Below are positions 1-7,951 of a stretch of DNA of 12,675 nt, piece after piece. Position 1 is the stretch's first letter, and every line of letters starts with the position of its first letter. The notes beneath the pieces were generated by a model. That model saw nothing but the letters and a program-made list of their open reading frames with translations. It did not search any database and was not told the origin of the DNA. Where the stretch lies: NCBI GenBank assembly GCA_964502705.1, contig CAZCXZ010000101.1:1-12675 (forward strand), in the 5' to 3' direction. The position numbers and the translations under genes were made by a program. This DNA comes from Berkiella sp964502705. Its GTDB lineage: Bacteria; Pseudomonadota; Gammaproteobacteria; Berkiellales; Berkiellaceae.

Positions 1-144
1 GATCAACAAGGGTTCAACCGTCCACATCAGGAGGGCGCCAAGGCCCAAATAGGTAGCGCGTTTAACAGAAATCTCATGCAATGCCGTGTCCTCTTTCCCC
101 AAAACCTCCCATGACCACAAAGCCGCTTTCGCTTTGCTACGCAT
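1..144 (-). CDS. N-terminus of a probable DMT/EamA (YddG-like) membrane exporter, cut by window edge
   Basis: An open frame of 48 codons runs off the left edge. A stop codon (TAA) lies two codons upstream of the ATG at 144, so translation starts at or after it. Residues 28-48 read KRATYLGLGALLMWTVEPLLI, a hydrophobic first membrane helix preceded by a basic turn. The pattern K/R-A-T-x-x-G-L-x-A-x-x-x-W resembles TM1 of drug/metabolite-transporter exporters such as YddG, from memory. No Shine-Dalgarno sequence precedes the ATG. An in-frame TTG at 81-79 has AGAGG 8 nt upstream and would give a more family-typical short N-terminus, so the true start may be there. Family assignment rests on about 20 residues and is tentative. 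Confidence 0.45.
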   Translation of the reverse strand, partial: MRSKAKAALWSWEVLGKEDTALHEISVKRATYLGLGALLMWTVEPLLI

Positions 145-315
145 AAATTAATGATATAGGGGGTGGGGGTCAAGCGATTTTGCATTTGTTTGTTAGCTTA
201 CATGATATATGGCAGTCCAAACCTTATAAACGGCAATATAGCAAACCGCCATGCCGTATCTACACCTTAAGAGAAATTTAACGCGCAATAAGGACGTATC
301 GTTCAGGTGGGGCGG

Positions 316-483
316 TTACCCACCCGATCCAGACGAATTTGATCCACCATCACTAGGCAGACCACCAGGCTTCTTATAAAACGCAAAAATACCACCCGTT
401 ACTTTATCTAATTGCAATTTGCTCATTTTTCTTGAGTCATTTCTTTTACCGGAATTCTTTTTATCTTTCGATTTGTTACTCAT
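316..483 (-). CDS. Double-glycine leader peptide precursor (bacteriocin/microcin-like cargo of the adjacent exporter)
   Basis: This encodes a 55-aa precursor. Leader residues 1-31 are very basic (K/R/N/S-rich) and end MSKLQLDKVTGG. Relative to the cleavage site this gives M-12, S-11, L-9, Q-8, L-7, V-4, G-2 and G-1, the spacing of classic double-glycine leaders cut by C39 peptidases. The predicted 24-residue core starts IFAFYKKPGG and ends SNSSGSGG; it has no Cys, so no lanthionine or disulfide is possible in it. Two ATGs are adjacent (486 and 483); GAGG lies 3 nt from the first and 6 nt from the second, so I chose 483. A longer in-frame TTG start at 528 has no leader logic. The gene lies 148 nt downstream of the three-gene exporter operon on the same strand. 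Coding status is inferred from motif and context, not homology. No immunity gene is evident beside it. Confidence 0.8.
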   Translation of the reverse strand: MSNKSKDKKNSGKRNDSRKMSKLQLDKVTGGIFAFYKKPGGLPSDGGSNSSGSGG

Positions 484-579
484 CATAAGCCTCGCAACAC
501 AAAACCAGGTTGTCATCAAATAACTCAATGCATATAAACCTGTTCATATTCCCTTTATAAACAGCAAGATTCACATGCT

Positions 580-607
580 TTTTTAGTATGCGCTTAGCAA
601 AAATCAA
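580..607 (-). promoter_or_regulatory. Weak candidate sigma70 promoter for the peptide precursor
   Basis: Minus strand: TTGATT (607-602), 16-nt spacer, TAAAAA (585-580), each 4/6 to consensus. It sits in the 148-nt gap between the second ABC gene and the precursor and would leave a leader of about 90 nt. An inverted repeat TATGCG/CGCATA (587-592 / 615-620) overlaps it. Independent transcription of the cargo is plausible but only weakly supported; read-through from the operon is the alternative. Confidence 0.3.
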
Positions 608-631
608 TGTAAATCGCATATAGAAGGAATT

Positions 632-3493
632 TTAAAGTGTCTGGTGTTTCACTAAACGTGAAAAGAGGTTGTTATTATCGATAAGTTGCTGATAGGTACC
701 AAATTCAACTATTTGACCCTGATCCATCACGTATATTCTATCAACATCTTGTAGTGTACTTAAACGATGCGCAATCACAATTCGAGTCATTTTCATCTTG
801 TTTAATTGTGTAATCACATGTTTTTGAGTCTTATTATCTAATGCTCTAGTTGCTTCATCCAAAATCAGAATTTTCGGTTGACTCGCAATCGCGCGCGCAA
901 TGAGTAACCGTTCTCTTTGCCCACCAGAGAGCCCAACGCCTTCCATATTAATCATGGTGTGCATTTGCATTGGCATGTTTCTAATGTCTTCTGCTAAATC
1001 AACCTTTTCAGCAATATTCCATGCTTCTTTCAACGATAAATCATTTGCACCGGCAATATTGGAATAAAGATCTCCTGGAATCAGTTGATCGTTCTGTAAT
1101 ACAACGCCCATTTGTTGTCGCAACGATTCCATATCGATTTGATTAATATCATTGTTGTCGAAATAAATACCACCCTCGGTTGGGTTTTCAAAATGCAATA
1201 ACAAACGAATCAGCGTCGACTTACCTGAACCTGATGGACCAACAATGGCGACATACTCACCAGGTTCAATATGGATATTAATATTTTTTAAAATCCATCT
1301 ATCCATCTGTGGATATTTAAATGAGACATTTGAAATTTCGATATTACCATTAATGTCGCCGGGATCGGGGAGCTCTTCTGTTTGCTCAGGTAATGTTTGA
1401 ATAAAAATCTTAGCGCGTTCAAAACAAGGAATTTGTTCTATAATTCTGTTCACTTCATGCAGCAATTCAAAAATCACTATTACTAATTGAGCGAGAACCG
1501 CATTAAAAGCTAAAAAGTAGCCCGTCGATAAAGTATTTGATTGATACCATGTCCACGCCAATGCTGCATAGGCAATTCCAAAAGCCAATAGCGGGGCGGT
1601 ATCAATGATGCTGCTTATTATGCTAGATAATTTTAAAGATTTTCTAAGATTTTCTTGTAATACAGAGAAGGCATGCGACCAGTGAAAAAACACCCGAAAT
1701 TCAGAACCGGTTAAATGAATTTTAGCTATCGCAGTAAAGAACTCACCTAACATGCCAAATAGTTTATCTTGTTGGGTAACAATGAGCTTCTCGTAACGTA
1801 GTCTTGCACGCATAAGCAATATATAACAGCCAACAATAACGGCTAAAAAGAGTAGCACGATAGTTGCTGCAAATGCAGAATAATAAAACAATAACAGCCA
1901 ACTCATGGCTGAAAATAACATATTCATCGACAGATGCAGTAATGGACCTGATAAAGCAAATCTGATATCAATAAGTCGAGTGATTCTTGAAACGAGTTCA
2001 CCTGGGGTAAATTGTCGAAAAAATAAAATGGGGAGCCTTAAAATGCGTGCCCAAAACGCGGCTTGAATTTGACTATCAAATTTCGCTTCAAAACGTAACA
2101 GTGTAAATCGCTTCGTCATTTCAAACATGCCTGTTACCACAATGGTCACCAGCATGACCAAACCAATGTCAAATAAGCGACCTCTATCCGATGTTACAAT
2201 AATATTATCAAATATAATTTGCATCAAAATAGGTGGTATCAACGCTAATAATGCGGTCACTGTAAAACAGGCGAATATGATACGGATATCATGTCGGGTA
2301 AATGCCAAGCCAAACTTAACAACATCTTTCAGACTCAAGATCACATTGTTGAAACTGCGATAAATTGCAAAAGCATACTTTCCTAACTTGGCGTAACCAT
2401 TCTCTGTTTGAGATTGATAGTCTTTGCCATTTGTTGCTATTAACGCGACTGGTTTTTGCGATTTTTCTTCAACACCAAATATAGGACCATGCTCACTTTT
2501 TTCCCATTTATTAGGCAAATAGACTTTTCGATAAAATATTTTAGAGTGATTCATAATCGATTTGAATTTTGCAAAAGTATTGTGGCTCGATAATTTAGCA
2601 GAAGTCGACCTTAGTGAAAGATCATAATATTCAGCCAAACGTTGACAAACTAAAAACACGGGGTCACCAGAATTAGTTACCTTTTCAGAAGTGTGGTGTG
2701 TTAAGTCATAGCTGTCTTTCAATTCGCCAAGAGCACATTTCATGGATAATCTGTTATTTTTAACTTTGTCATACAAAATAATATTATTGTACAATATCTC
2801 ATTATCAATTTTTATTAAAAACAGATAAACCAAATGCAAATAATAAGGCTTTAAAGAACTCCAAAAATTATCCATCTGCAGTATTTGTAATGTCGTATAA
2901 ACTTTAATATCGGTTGCAGCCGATAATCTAACCCATGAATGTGGTGTTAATGGAAAGCATTGCTGATCTTGACCAAGTTTTGCACCATCGTCACCATTAA
3001 AATAACCCACACCTTCAGACAATGAAATCCAGTTAATAAATCTAGACACGGTAATGGTATCATCTTGCATCAAATCAATGTTTTCTACAATTTCAATCGT
3101 ATTAAGAGGTATCTTTTCAAAATTTACGACTTTAGTGATTTTGTTGATGAATTCATCAATAAGAACAGAAAGAGTTAGAGACTCGGTAGCATTTAGCATT
3201 TTAAAGCTTGGCAATAGACAGTGATAAACTTCGGTTTCGGAACAATTTCTTGCAATTAGCTCCCAATTTCCCTCGTGGGGTGAAAAGTCGGTTGAAAATA
3301 ACTCACCTTCAGATACTCTAAAAAAATGATATAACGATCTGTCATTATCAGATGTGTCATTGCGCCTTAAAAATACATCAACCGCGCCACTTTTAACATA
3401 CCAAAAACTAAATACCTCATCGCACTTGAAGCGACTGCCTGTATTTACATTTTGCAAAGTACCATATTTACTGCATATGTCATGTATAGCCAT
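632..3493 (-). CDS. NHLM-type bacteriocin export ABC transporter, permease/ATPase with N-terminal sensor-like domain (no peptidase)
   Basis: A 953-aa inner-membrane exporter subunit. Residues about 20-100 form a beta-rich segment (FSFWYVKSGAVDVFL, FFRVSEGELF) resembling a cyclic-nucleotide-binding/cupin-like fold, as in the second ABC protein of NHLM systems. Residues 336-366 (GPIFGVEEKSQKPVALIATN) match the degenerate linker of that family. Hydrophobic helices span about 403-680. The ATPase domain has Walker A GPSGSGKST (752-760), Q-loop Q800, signature LSGGQRERL (855-863), Walker B ILILDE (875-880) and switch His909. The D-loop reads RALD rather than the usual SALD. It starts 3 nt after the peptidase-ABC stop with GGAG 6 nt upstream. 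By family precedent it partners the peptidase-ABC protein and the HlyD adaptor to export double-glycine peptides; the true ligand of the N-terminal domain, if any, is unknown. Confidence 0.9.
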   Translation of the reverse strand: MAIHDICSKYGTLQNVNTGSRFKCDEVFSFWYVKSGAVDVFLRRNDTSDNDRSLYHFFRVSEGELFSTDFSPHEGNWELIARNCSETEVYHCLLPSFKMLNATESLTLSVLIDEFINKITKVVNFEKIPLNTIEIVENIDLMQDDTITVSRFINWISLSEGVGYFNGDDGAKLGQDQQCFPLTPHSWVRLSAATDIKVYTTLQILQMDNFWSSLKPYYLHLVYLFLIKIDNEILYNNIILYDKVKNNRLSMKCALGELKDSYDLTHHTSEKVTNSGDPVFLVCQRLAEYYDLSLRSTSAKLSSHNTFAKFKSIMNHSKIFYRKVYLPNKWEKSEHGPIFGVEEKSQKPVALIATNGKDYQSQTENGYAKLGKYAFAIYRSFNNVILSLKDVVKFGLAFTRHDIRIIFACFTVTALLALIPPILMQIIFDNIIVTSDRGRLFDIGLVMLVTIVVTGMFEMTKRFTLLRFEAKFDSQIQAAFWARILRLPILFFRQFTPGELVSRITRLIDIRFALSGPLLHLSMNMLFSAMSWLLLFYYSAFAATIVLLFLAVIVGCYILLMRARLRYEKLIVTQQDKLFGMLGEFFTAIAKIHLTGSEFRVFFHWSHAFSVLQENLRKSLKLSSIISSIIDTAPLLAFGIAYAALAWTWYQSNTLSTGYFLAFNAVLAQLVIVIFELLHEVNRIIEQIPCFERAKIFIQTLPEQTEELPDPGDINGNIEISNVSFKYPQMDRWILKNINIHIEPGEYVAIVGPSGSGKSTLIRLLLHFENPTEGGIYFDNNDINQIDMESLRQQMGVVLQNDQLIPGDLYSNIAGANDLSLKEAWNIAEKVDLAEDIRNMPMQMHTMINMEGVGLSGGQRERLLIARAIASQPKILILDEATRALDNKTQKHVITQLNKMKMTRIVIAHRLSTLQDVDRIYVMDQGQIVEFGTYQQLIDNNNLFSRLVKHQTL

Positions 3494-3496
3494 GCT

Positions 3497-5677
3497 CTAC
3501 TCCATCACCATCAGGTCATAATATACGCCCTGTTGAGCGATGAGCTCTTGATGTGTTCCTAGCTCTACAATTCTACCTTTATCAAGGACTACAATTTTAT
3601 CCGCGTTTTTAATGGTGCTTAATCGATGCGCAATGATAATCGTTGTACAGCCACGCCTACGAATATTGTTATATATTTCACTTTCGGTGATTGGATCAAG
3701 TTCACTGGTTGCTTCATCCATAATCAAAATCGAAGGATTATTAACTAATGCACGTGCAATATCTAGTCTTTGTCGCTGTCCGCCACTGAAATTTGAACCT
3801 TGCTGACAAATATCAGCATCGTAGCCATTTTTCCGCAATGAGATCTCGTCATGAATAAGCGCATCTTTAGCGGCTTGCACGATATCACTATGCCGCAATG
3901 TATCATCCCACATTGAAATGTTGTCTTTAATTGAAAAATTGAGCATGACACTATCTTGCTCAACAAGTGACAATGAATTAACCAACACTAGTTTATGAAT
4001 TGAGGCAATGTTTTGACCGTCAATTCTTATTTCACCAGACCAGGGCTCATATAAATTCGATAACAACTTTGCAAAGGTAGATTTACCTGCCCCCGAGGCG
4101 CCAACAATTGCAACATGCTCGCCTGGCGCAATCGATAAACTTATATTTTTAATTAATGATTTCTCAAGCCGGTTATAACCAAACGTCACTTTATTTATTT
4201 CGATAAATCCTGATAAGCTAACATTAGCTTGCTTTGCTAACCCTGAAGTATCAGTAAAATCCTGCAGGTTCATCTTTTTGCTTTGCTTATAATTCAATAC
4301 ATCGTCCAATTTAGCAATTATTCCTGACATTTCAACTATGCTTGCCGCAGCATTAACCAATCTGTTTAATGGCACAATATAACTTATGACTAAACTCTGG
4401 ATCGCAACTAACGTCCCAACAGATATCGAACCATCCATGACCTTACTAGCGCCCAAAATAAGGATAATGGCCACATTAATACTATTTAGTATTGAAGGTA
4501 ATGCATTATAGATAATGGTTTTTTGATTAAGCTCATGAATGGTATTCGCGGCTTTTATTTGTGACCCGACTACTTTTGAAAACAAACTATTCTCTTGGGA
4601 ACTTGCTTTGATAGACTCAATGATCCGAAATCCACTATAGGCATGACCACAGTAGTTACCCAAGTCATAGCTTAATAATAAACTTTTCTCATGTCGAATA
4701 TTAGAAATCTTGTGGAACACTAACAGGTTTATAGCTGCAATCGTGGTTGCTATAAGCATAAAGGTGTGGTCGTAATAAAATAGCAGCGAAGCGAACACAA
4801 CAACATAAATTGCGCTTAGAACGGATTCGATAAATACATTGGAAATAAATTTGGCTATTTGTTGATTCAGCGACATACGATCTACAATATCACCCGTGTG
4901 ACGTAAATAAAAAAACTGAATGGGCAACTGCAACAAATGCCAAAACATTTCAGAAGAAAAAATTGACGATAATTTAATTTGCAACCTCATTAAGTAATGG
5001 TTTTGAATAAAGCTCAAACTCCAACGCATGATGACGGTAATGAGCATTCCAATTAACAAGGGTTTAATAATAGAATGCATTTTATTTACCAGAAATTGAT
5101 CAACAAATATTCTACTAAAAATTGGGATTAATAATCCGATAAATGAAAATGCCAGCCCAGCCAAAAAAATATAGAGCAAGGGTTTCTTATGCTTTGAGAG
5201 TCTATGACAAATTTGTGGCAAGATACTGGGTGGTTTCCCAAATTTCTCGAATGAATCAGTAGGCTCGAACGTAAGTACAACCTGTGAATAGTTTTTTTCA
5301 AATTCTTCCTTCGATATTGAGGCTCGTCCAATAGCAGGATCATTAATATAAGCTTTGTCTTTGTCAAATCCTTCAAGCACTATAAAATGGTTATAGCGCC
5401 AAAAAATAATGGCCGGTAGCTCGATGGATTCTAGCTCATCGAATGCAAGATTATATCCCTCACCTAATAAGCCATGCTTTTCAGCGGCTTTGATTATATA
5501 AAGAGCTTTTGATCCATCTCTTGAGATACCACAATCTTCACGTAGCTGTTCGAGTGGAATATATCGACCATAGTACCCAAGAATCATCGACAAACAGGCC
5601 GCACCACATTCCGTCGATTCCATTTGAAACACAGACGGTGTTTTTTTAATTTTTTTATTAAAATTTAATATTCCCAT
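3497..5677 (-). CDS. NHLM-type peptidase-containing ABC transporter (C39 peptidase / permease / ATPase)
   Basis: A 726-aa bifunctional exporter (PCAT) that cleaves double-glycine leaders on the cytoplasmic face and transports the core peptide. The N-terminal C39 peptidase (about 12-140) has oxyanion Gln18, catalytic Cys24 in ECGAACL, His97 in YNHFIVLEGF and Asp113 in NDPAIG, so the papain-like set is complete. The membrane domain is about 165-445. The ATPase domain has Walker A GASGAGKST (526-534), Q-loop Q564, signature SNFSGGQRQRLDIARAL (628-644), Walker B ILIMDE (650-655) and switch His684. The GSNFSGGQRQRL signature is characteristic of the first NHLM ABC family. Its ATG overlaps the adaptor stop codon by one base (TAATG), implying translational coupling. 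An intact active site plus the nearby double-glycine precursor make the substrate assignment strong. Confidence 0.93.
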   Translation of the reverse strand: MGILNFNKKIKKTPSVFQMESTECGAACLSMILGYYGRYIPLEQLREDCGISRDGSKALYIIKAAEKHGLLGEGYNLAFDELESIELPAIIFWRYNHFIVLEGFDKDKAYINDPAIGRASISKEEFEKNYSQVVLTFEPTDSFEKFGKPPSILPQICHRLSKHKKPLLYIFLAGLAFSFIGLLIPIFSRIFVDQFLVNKMHSIIKPLLIGMLITVIMRWSLSFIQNHYLMRLQIKLSSIFSSEMFWHLLQLPIQFFYLRHTGDIVDRMSLNQQIAKFISNVFIESVLSAIYVVVFASLLFYYDHTFMLIATTIAAINLLVFHKISNIRHEKSLLLSYDLGNYCGHAYSGFRIIESIKASSQENSLFSKVVGSQIKAANTIHELNQKTIIYNALPSILNSINVAIILILGASKVMDGSISVGTLVAIQSLVISYIVPLNRLVNAAASIVEMSGIIAKLDDVLNYKQSKKMNLQDFTDTSGLAKQANVSLSGFIEINKVTFGYNRLEKSLIKNISLSIAPGEHVAIVGASGAGKSTFAKLLSNLYEPWSGEIRIDGQNIASIHKLVLVNSLSLVEQDSVMLNFSIKDNISMWDDTLRHSDIVQAAKDALIHDEISLRKNGYDADICQQGSNFSGGQRQRLDIARALVNNPSILIMDEATSELDPITESEIYNNIRRRGCTTIIIAHRLSTIKNADKIVVLDKGRIVELGTHQELIAQQGVYYDLMVME

Positions 5678-6813
5678 TATTCAGTGCCTAACCATTCTTT
5701 GATTTTGGGAATAATCAATTCAATGGGCCTCTTTTCTCTAAGGATTATTCTAGCATCACATAACGTACCACTTTGAATTTTAAGCGGTGGCCCATCATTG
5801 GAGGTCCATTCCAAGCCACTAAACGTTTTATTACTGGGTATTAAGCTCACATGTACCTCAACCTGGCTGTCTTTGCTTAATATTCGTTTAACCATTTCAT
5901 CATTTTGCAAAACCCTATTAATCCCTTGAGACGTAGCAGGATATTGTGAAACATAGCTAATTTTGCCCTTAATCGAGCCAAACTCTTCCGGGCTGACAGT
6001 ACTTGGAACCACGCGAACCCCCATACCCGGTATCACACGCTTACCCTCTAAGGCAGAAATATACACAATAGCTTCTAAGGTATGTAAGGATTGGTTGGCA
6101 ATCTCTAGCGTTAACAGTCCTGTACCTGGTTTTACGACACTACCCAGTGTTTCTTTAAGCTCTGTTACAGTTCCAGTATATGGAGAGCGAACAATGTTAT
6201 TCACATCATACTTTTCTTCTAAGCTTTTAAGCTCTCTCTCTAGGTTTCGCAAAACATGTTCATCATTTAACTTATCAATTTTAAGTTCTTCTAGCTTCTT
6301 ATTGGTTTCCGTTAGTTTTTCATTGGTATCTAACGTCTCACGCTCAACTGTGATCCCTTTATTTAAAAGCTTTAATTGAGCTTCCATTTTTCTTTTAAGC
6401 GCAGTGACCTCTTCTGAATATCTGATAGTAAGCACACCGCGGATTTCTTCACGTTCTTTATTTGCTATATTTTGTTCTTTAATTTTTTCTTTGAGGTTTT
6501 TAATATCATTTAAAATTTCTGTTTGTAAAATATAAGCAACAGGCTGATCTCGCTGTATGACATCACCAACGTTGATATCAAATTTAATAATTCTGCCTGA
6601 ACTATCAGAAGTGATGGTATGGATCCCACCGACATTGATTAACATGCCGGTTGCATTCACGCGCGTCGGAATTTTACCGAAGAAAATCCACCCAATTGAA
6701 CACACCATGAGCAACAGCAATCCCAAAAGCGCAATCCACCCTTTCGAGTCAGTCACCTCCAAAAGCTCATCGAGCCTCTCTGGGGATATGGGTTCTTCTG
6801 GATTTTCGGCCAT
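5677..6813 (-). CDS. HlyD-family secretion adaptor of the NHLM bacteriocin export system
   Basis: A 378-aa periplasmic adaptor (membrane fusion protein). A short cytoplasmic N-terminus with SPERLDELLEVTDSKGWIALL leads into one membrane helix at about 26-46; this N-terminal pattern is typical of the NHLM secretion protein. A first lipoyl/barrel-sandwich half covers about 53-97 (GRIIKFDINVGDVIQRDQPV). A long charged coiled coil covers about 100-203, and the second half about 205-240 (VRSPYTGTVTELKETLGSVVKPG). A beta-barrel and membrane-proximal domain complete the protein. It is the first gene of the exporter operon and bridges the ABC pair to an outer-membrane channel; no TolC-type gene is present in the window. 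No strong Shine-Dalgarno sequence precedes the ATG, and I saw no convincing promoter, only dyads in the 169-nt upstream gap. Confidence 0.9.
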   Translation of the reverse strand: MAENPEEPISPERLDELLEVTDSKGWIALLGLLLLMVCSIGWIFFGKIPTRVNATGMLINVGGIHTITSDSSGRIIKFDINVGDVIQRDQPVAYILQTEILNDIKNLKEKIKEQNIANKEREEIRGVLTIRYSEEVTALKRKMEAQLKLLNKGITVERETLDTNEKLTETNKKLEELKIDKLNDEHVLRNLERELKSLEEKYDVNNIVRSPYTGTVTELKETLGSVVKPGTGLLTLEIANQSLHTLEAIVYISALEGKRVIPGMGVRVVPSTVSPEEFGSIKGKISYVSQYPATSQGINRVLQNDEMVKRILSKDSQVEVHVSLIPSNKTFSGLEWTSNDGPPLKIQSGTLCDARIILREKRPIELIIPKIKEWLGTE

Positions 6814-6886
6814 GTATATTCACACAGGTAATTTAATTTTCTCTATCATTTAAGTTTAGCAGTGGGGGTAATCTGGCTTAGGGTGA

Positions 6887-6896
6887 TTTCATGAAA
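6887..6896. promoter_or_regulatory. 10-bp perfect palindrome upstream of the exporter operon
   Basis: TTTCATGAAA is self-complementary and lies about 75 nt upstream of the HlyD start. It could be an operator half of a dimeric regulator, but palindromes this short arise by chance. Confidence 0.2.
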
Positions 6897-6922
6897 GGTG
6901 CAGCAAAAAGCCAAAATTATCT

Positions 6923-6962
6923 GTTCTTCTTGCAATAGTGTGACTACACATGCAAGAAAAAC
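6923..6962. terminator. Large imperfect dyad between the exporter operon and the upstream minus-strand gene
   Basis: Arms GTTCTTCTTGCA (6923-6934) and TGCAAGAAAAAC (6951-6962) pair at 11 of 12 positions. Inside, GTGT (6938-6941) pairs with ACAC (6946-6949) around a GACT loop. It lies just after the stop of the 259-aa gene and about 110 nt before the exporter operon. It could be a terminator that insulates the two units or a cis-regulatory hairpin or operator for the operon. The minus-strand transcript lacks a clear U-run after the stem, so Rho-independent termination is not proven. Confidence 0.4.
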
Positions 6963-6982
6963 CATTCATAATTTGACTGTGT

Positions 6983-7762
6983 TCACTCAGGTCTTTGCTT
7001 TGTTGACTTCTTGGCCTTCACTTCAGACATCAATTCTTGATGCAAATTTGGGCGTTCTTTGGCATGCTTGTCACTCTTGTGTTGTGAATAAGCGGGACTT
7101 TGCTCATAGCGTCTTGCAGCTTGCTGCTCTTGTTTAGCATCTAGTACTCGTTGCAATCGGTCTTCTTCATCTTGGACAACTTTTGACGATGAAGAAAAAA
7201 GAGGTTCTCCTTTAGCGCGTTTTTCTAATAGTTCTAGTCCCATATCGCGGATCCTATCACCATAAAAAACATCACCCACACCTGCTTGTTTTAGGTATCC
7301 CTCTAATGCATGTCGCGCGCGTTTAACCAAATCGATTTCTTGCTTTTTTTCTTGTGGTGATAAACTATCAAACCTTTGATGTAAAGAAGTAATTTGTCTC
7401 TGTAAATCTTCTAACCGTTGATTGATCTCTTGAACTGCGCCCATTAAGGCAGGCGTTTGTTTTTCTTTATAAATACACCAGGTAGTAAACGCAACAGAAA
7501 GTGCGATGGTGGCAACACTTGCTGCTTGTAATCCATAGGTATCAGCTAATGGCGATACATAATAATCAGCATTTTCCACCACAAATTGACATAAGCTTGT
7601 CAAACCATTGGGCACATAGTCACAAATAGAAGGCTGCGGGCACCAACCAATCCATTCTTGTACAAGGGGATAGGCACAAGCCGTTCCACGCCACCAAGTT
7701 GTTCCCCACGTTGCCGCGCTAGTGGCCATTGCACCGGCACCTGATACTAAACCTTGTAACAT
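6983..7762 (-). CDS. Hypothetical membrane and coiled-coil protein
   Basis: I do not recognise this 259-aa protein. The N-terminus is Gly/Ala/Trp-rich with clustered aromatics. Five Cys (29, 41, 47, 58, 96) lie in or before a hydrophobic helix at about 80-98 (ASVATIALSVAFTTW), suggesting a membrane anchor, possibly with the first 70 residues outside the cytoplasm. A heptad-like coiled coil follows (about 108-136, EINQRLEDLQRQITSLHQRF). The remainder is highly charged and ends in a Lys/Arg/Gln-rich, probably disordered tail. The ATG at 7762 is preferred (GGGGA, 5 nt spacing) over an in-frame TTG at 7774. It is divergent from the RasGEF gene and separated from the exporter operon by a dyad, so co-expression with either is unproven. 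A membrane-targeted secreted protein is possible but speculative. Confidence 0.7.
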   Translation of the reverse strand: MLQGLVSGAGAMATSAATWGTTWWRGTACAYPLVQEWIGWCPQPSICDYVPNGLTSLCQFVVENADYYVSPLADTYGLQAASVATIALSVAFTTWCIYKEKQTPALMGAVQEINQRLEDLQRQITSLHQRFDSLSPQEKKQEIDLVKRARHALEGYLKQAGVGDVFYGDRIRDMGLELLEKRAKGEPLFSSSSKVVQDEEDRLQRVLDAKQEQQAARRYEQSPAYSQHKSDKHAKERPNLHQELMSEVKAKKSTKQRPE

Positions 7763-7951
7763 CACAGTCCCCAACCAGCTTTCATTTAGTTATCATACTA
7801 TTTTTTAGAATACCCATCGCTGCAATTACACAGAAGAAACCTATTCCCAACTTTAGTTGGTTTTCTACTATTTTAATTTGGGCAGATGATTGATTTTTGT
7901 AAGAAAATACTTTAGGTTTGTGAGCTGCACTAAATGTTGTTAGGAATCAAA
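7763..7951. promoter_or_regulatory. Divergent intergenic region with inverted repeat CCAAC-TTTA-GTTGG
   Basis: This 189-nt gap must hold the starts of both flanking transcripts. A perfect 5-bp inverted repeat (7847-7851 / 7856-7860) lies centrally and could be an operator or small hairpin. For the minus gene, TATGAT (7797-7792) is a good -10 hexamer without a matching -35. For the plus gene, TTGATT (7890-7895) is a -35-like hexamer, but the 17-nt-spaced -10 (TAGGTT) is poor. AGGA 6 nt before the ATG at 7952 fixes the plus-gene start. Confidence 0.3.

Noticed and set aside
145..315. Possible small genes or RNA in the gap next to the left-edge gene
   Set aside because: Only a ~19-codon ORF, a G-run at 159-169 and a widely spaced AACCGCC/GGCGGTT repeat (244-250 / 311-317); none has a ribosome site, leader or recognisable fold.
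306..324. GGTGGG/CCCACC hairpin overlapping the precursor stop codon, as an intrinsic terminator
   Set aside because: The stem is only 6 bp, includes coding sequence and has no T-run after it on the minus strand.
487..528. N-terminal extension of the peptide precursor from a TTG codon
   Set aside because: No ribosome site precedes the TTG, and the extra 15 residues would sit before an already complete GG leader with its own GAGG-ATG start.
632..5677. The ABC pair as a type I RTX toxin exporter or haemolysin system
   Set aside because: The intact C39 Cys, the presence of two different ABC proteins and the NHLM-type adaptor N-terminus fit bacteriocin export; no RTX repeat protein is present.
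5963..6379. Plus-strand 138-codon open frame
   Set aside because: Lies opposite the HlyD adaptor coding sequence and has Ser/Leu-rich composition typical of an antisense shadow.
7847..7868. CCAAC-TTTA-GTTGG followed by TTTTCT as a plus-strand terminator
   Set aside because: No plus-strand gene lies upstream to terminate and the stem is weak; better viewed as a possible operator.
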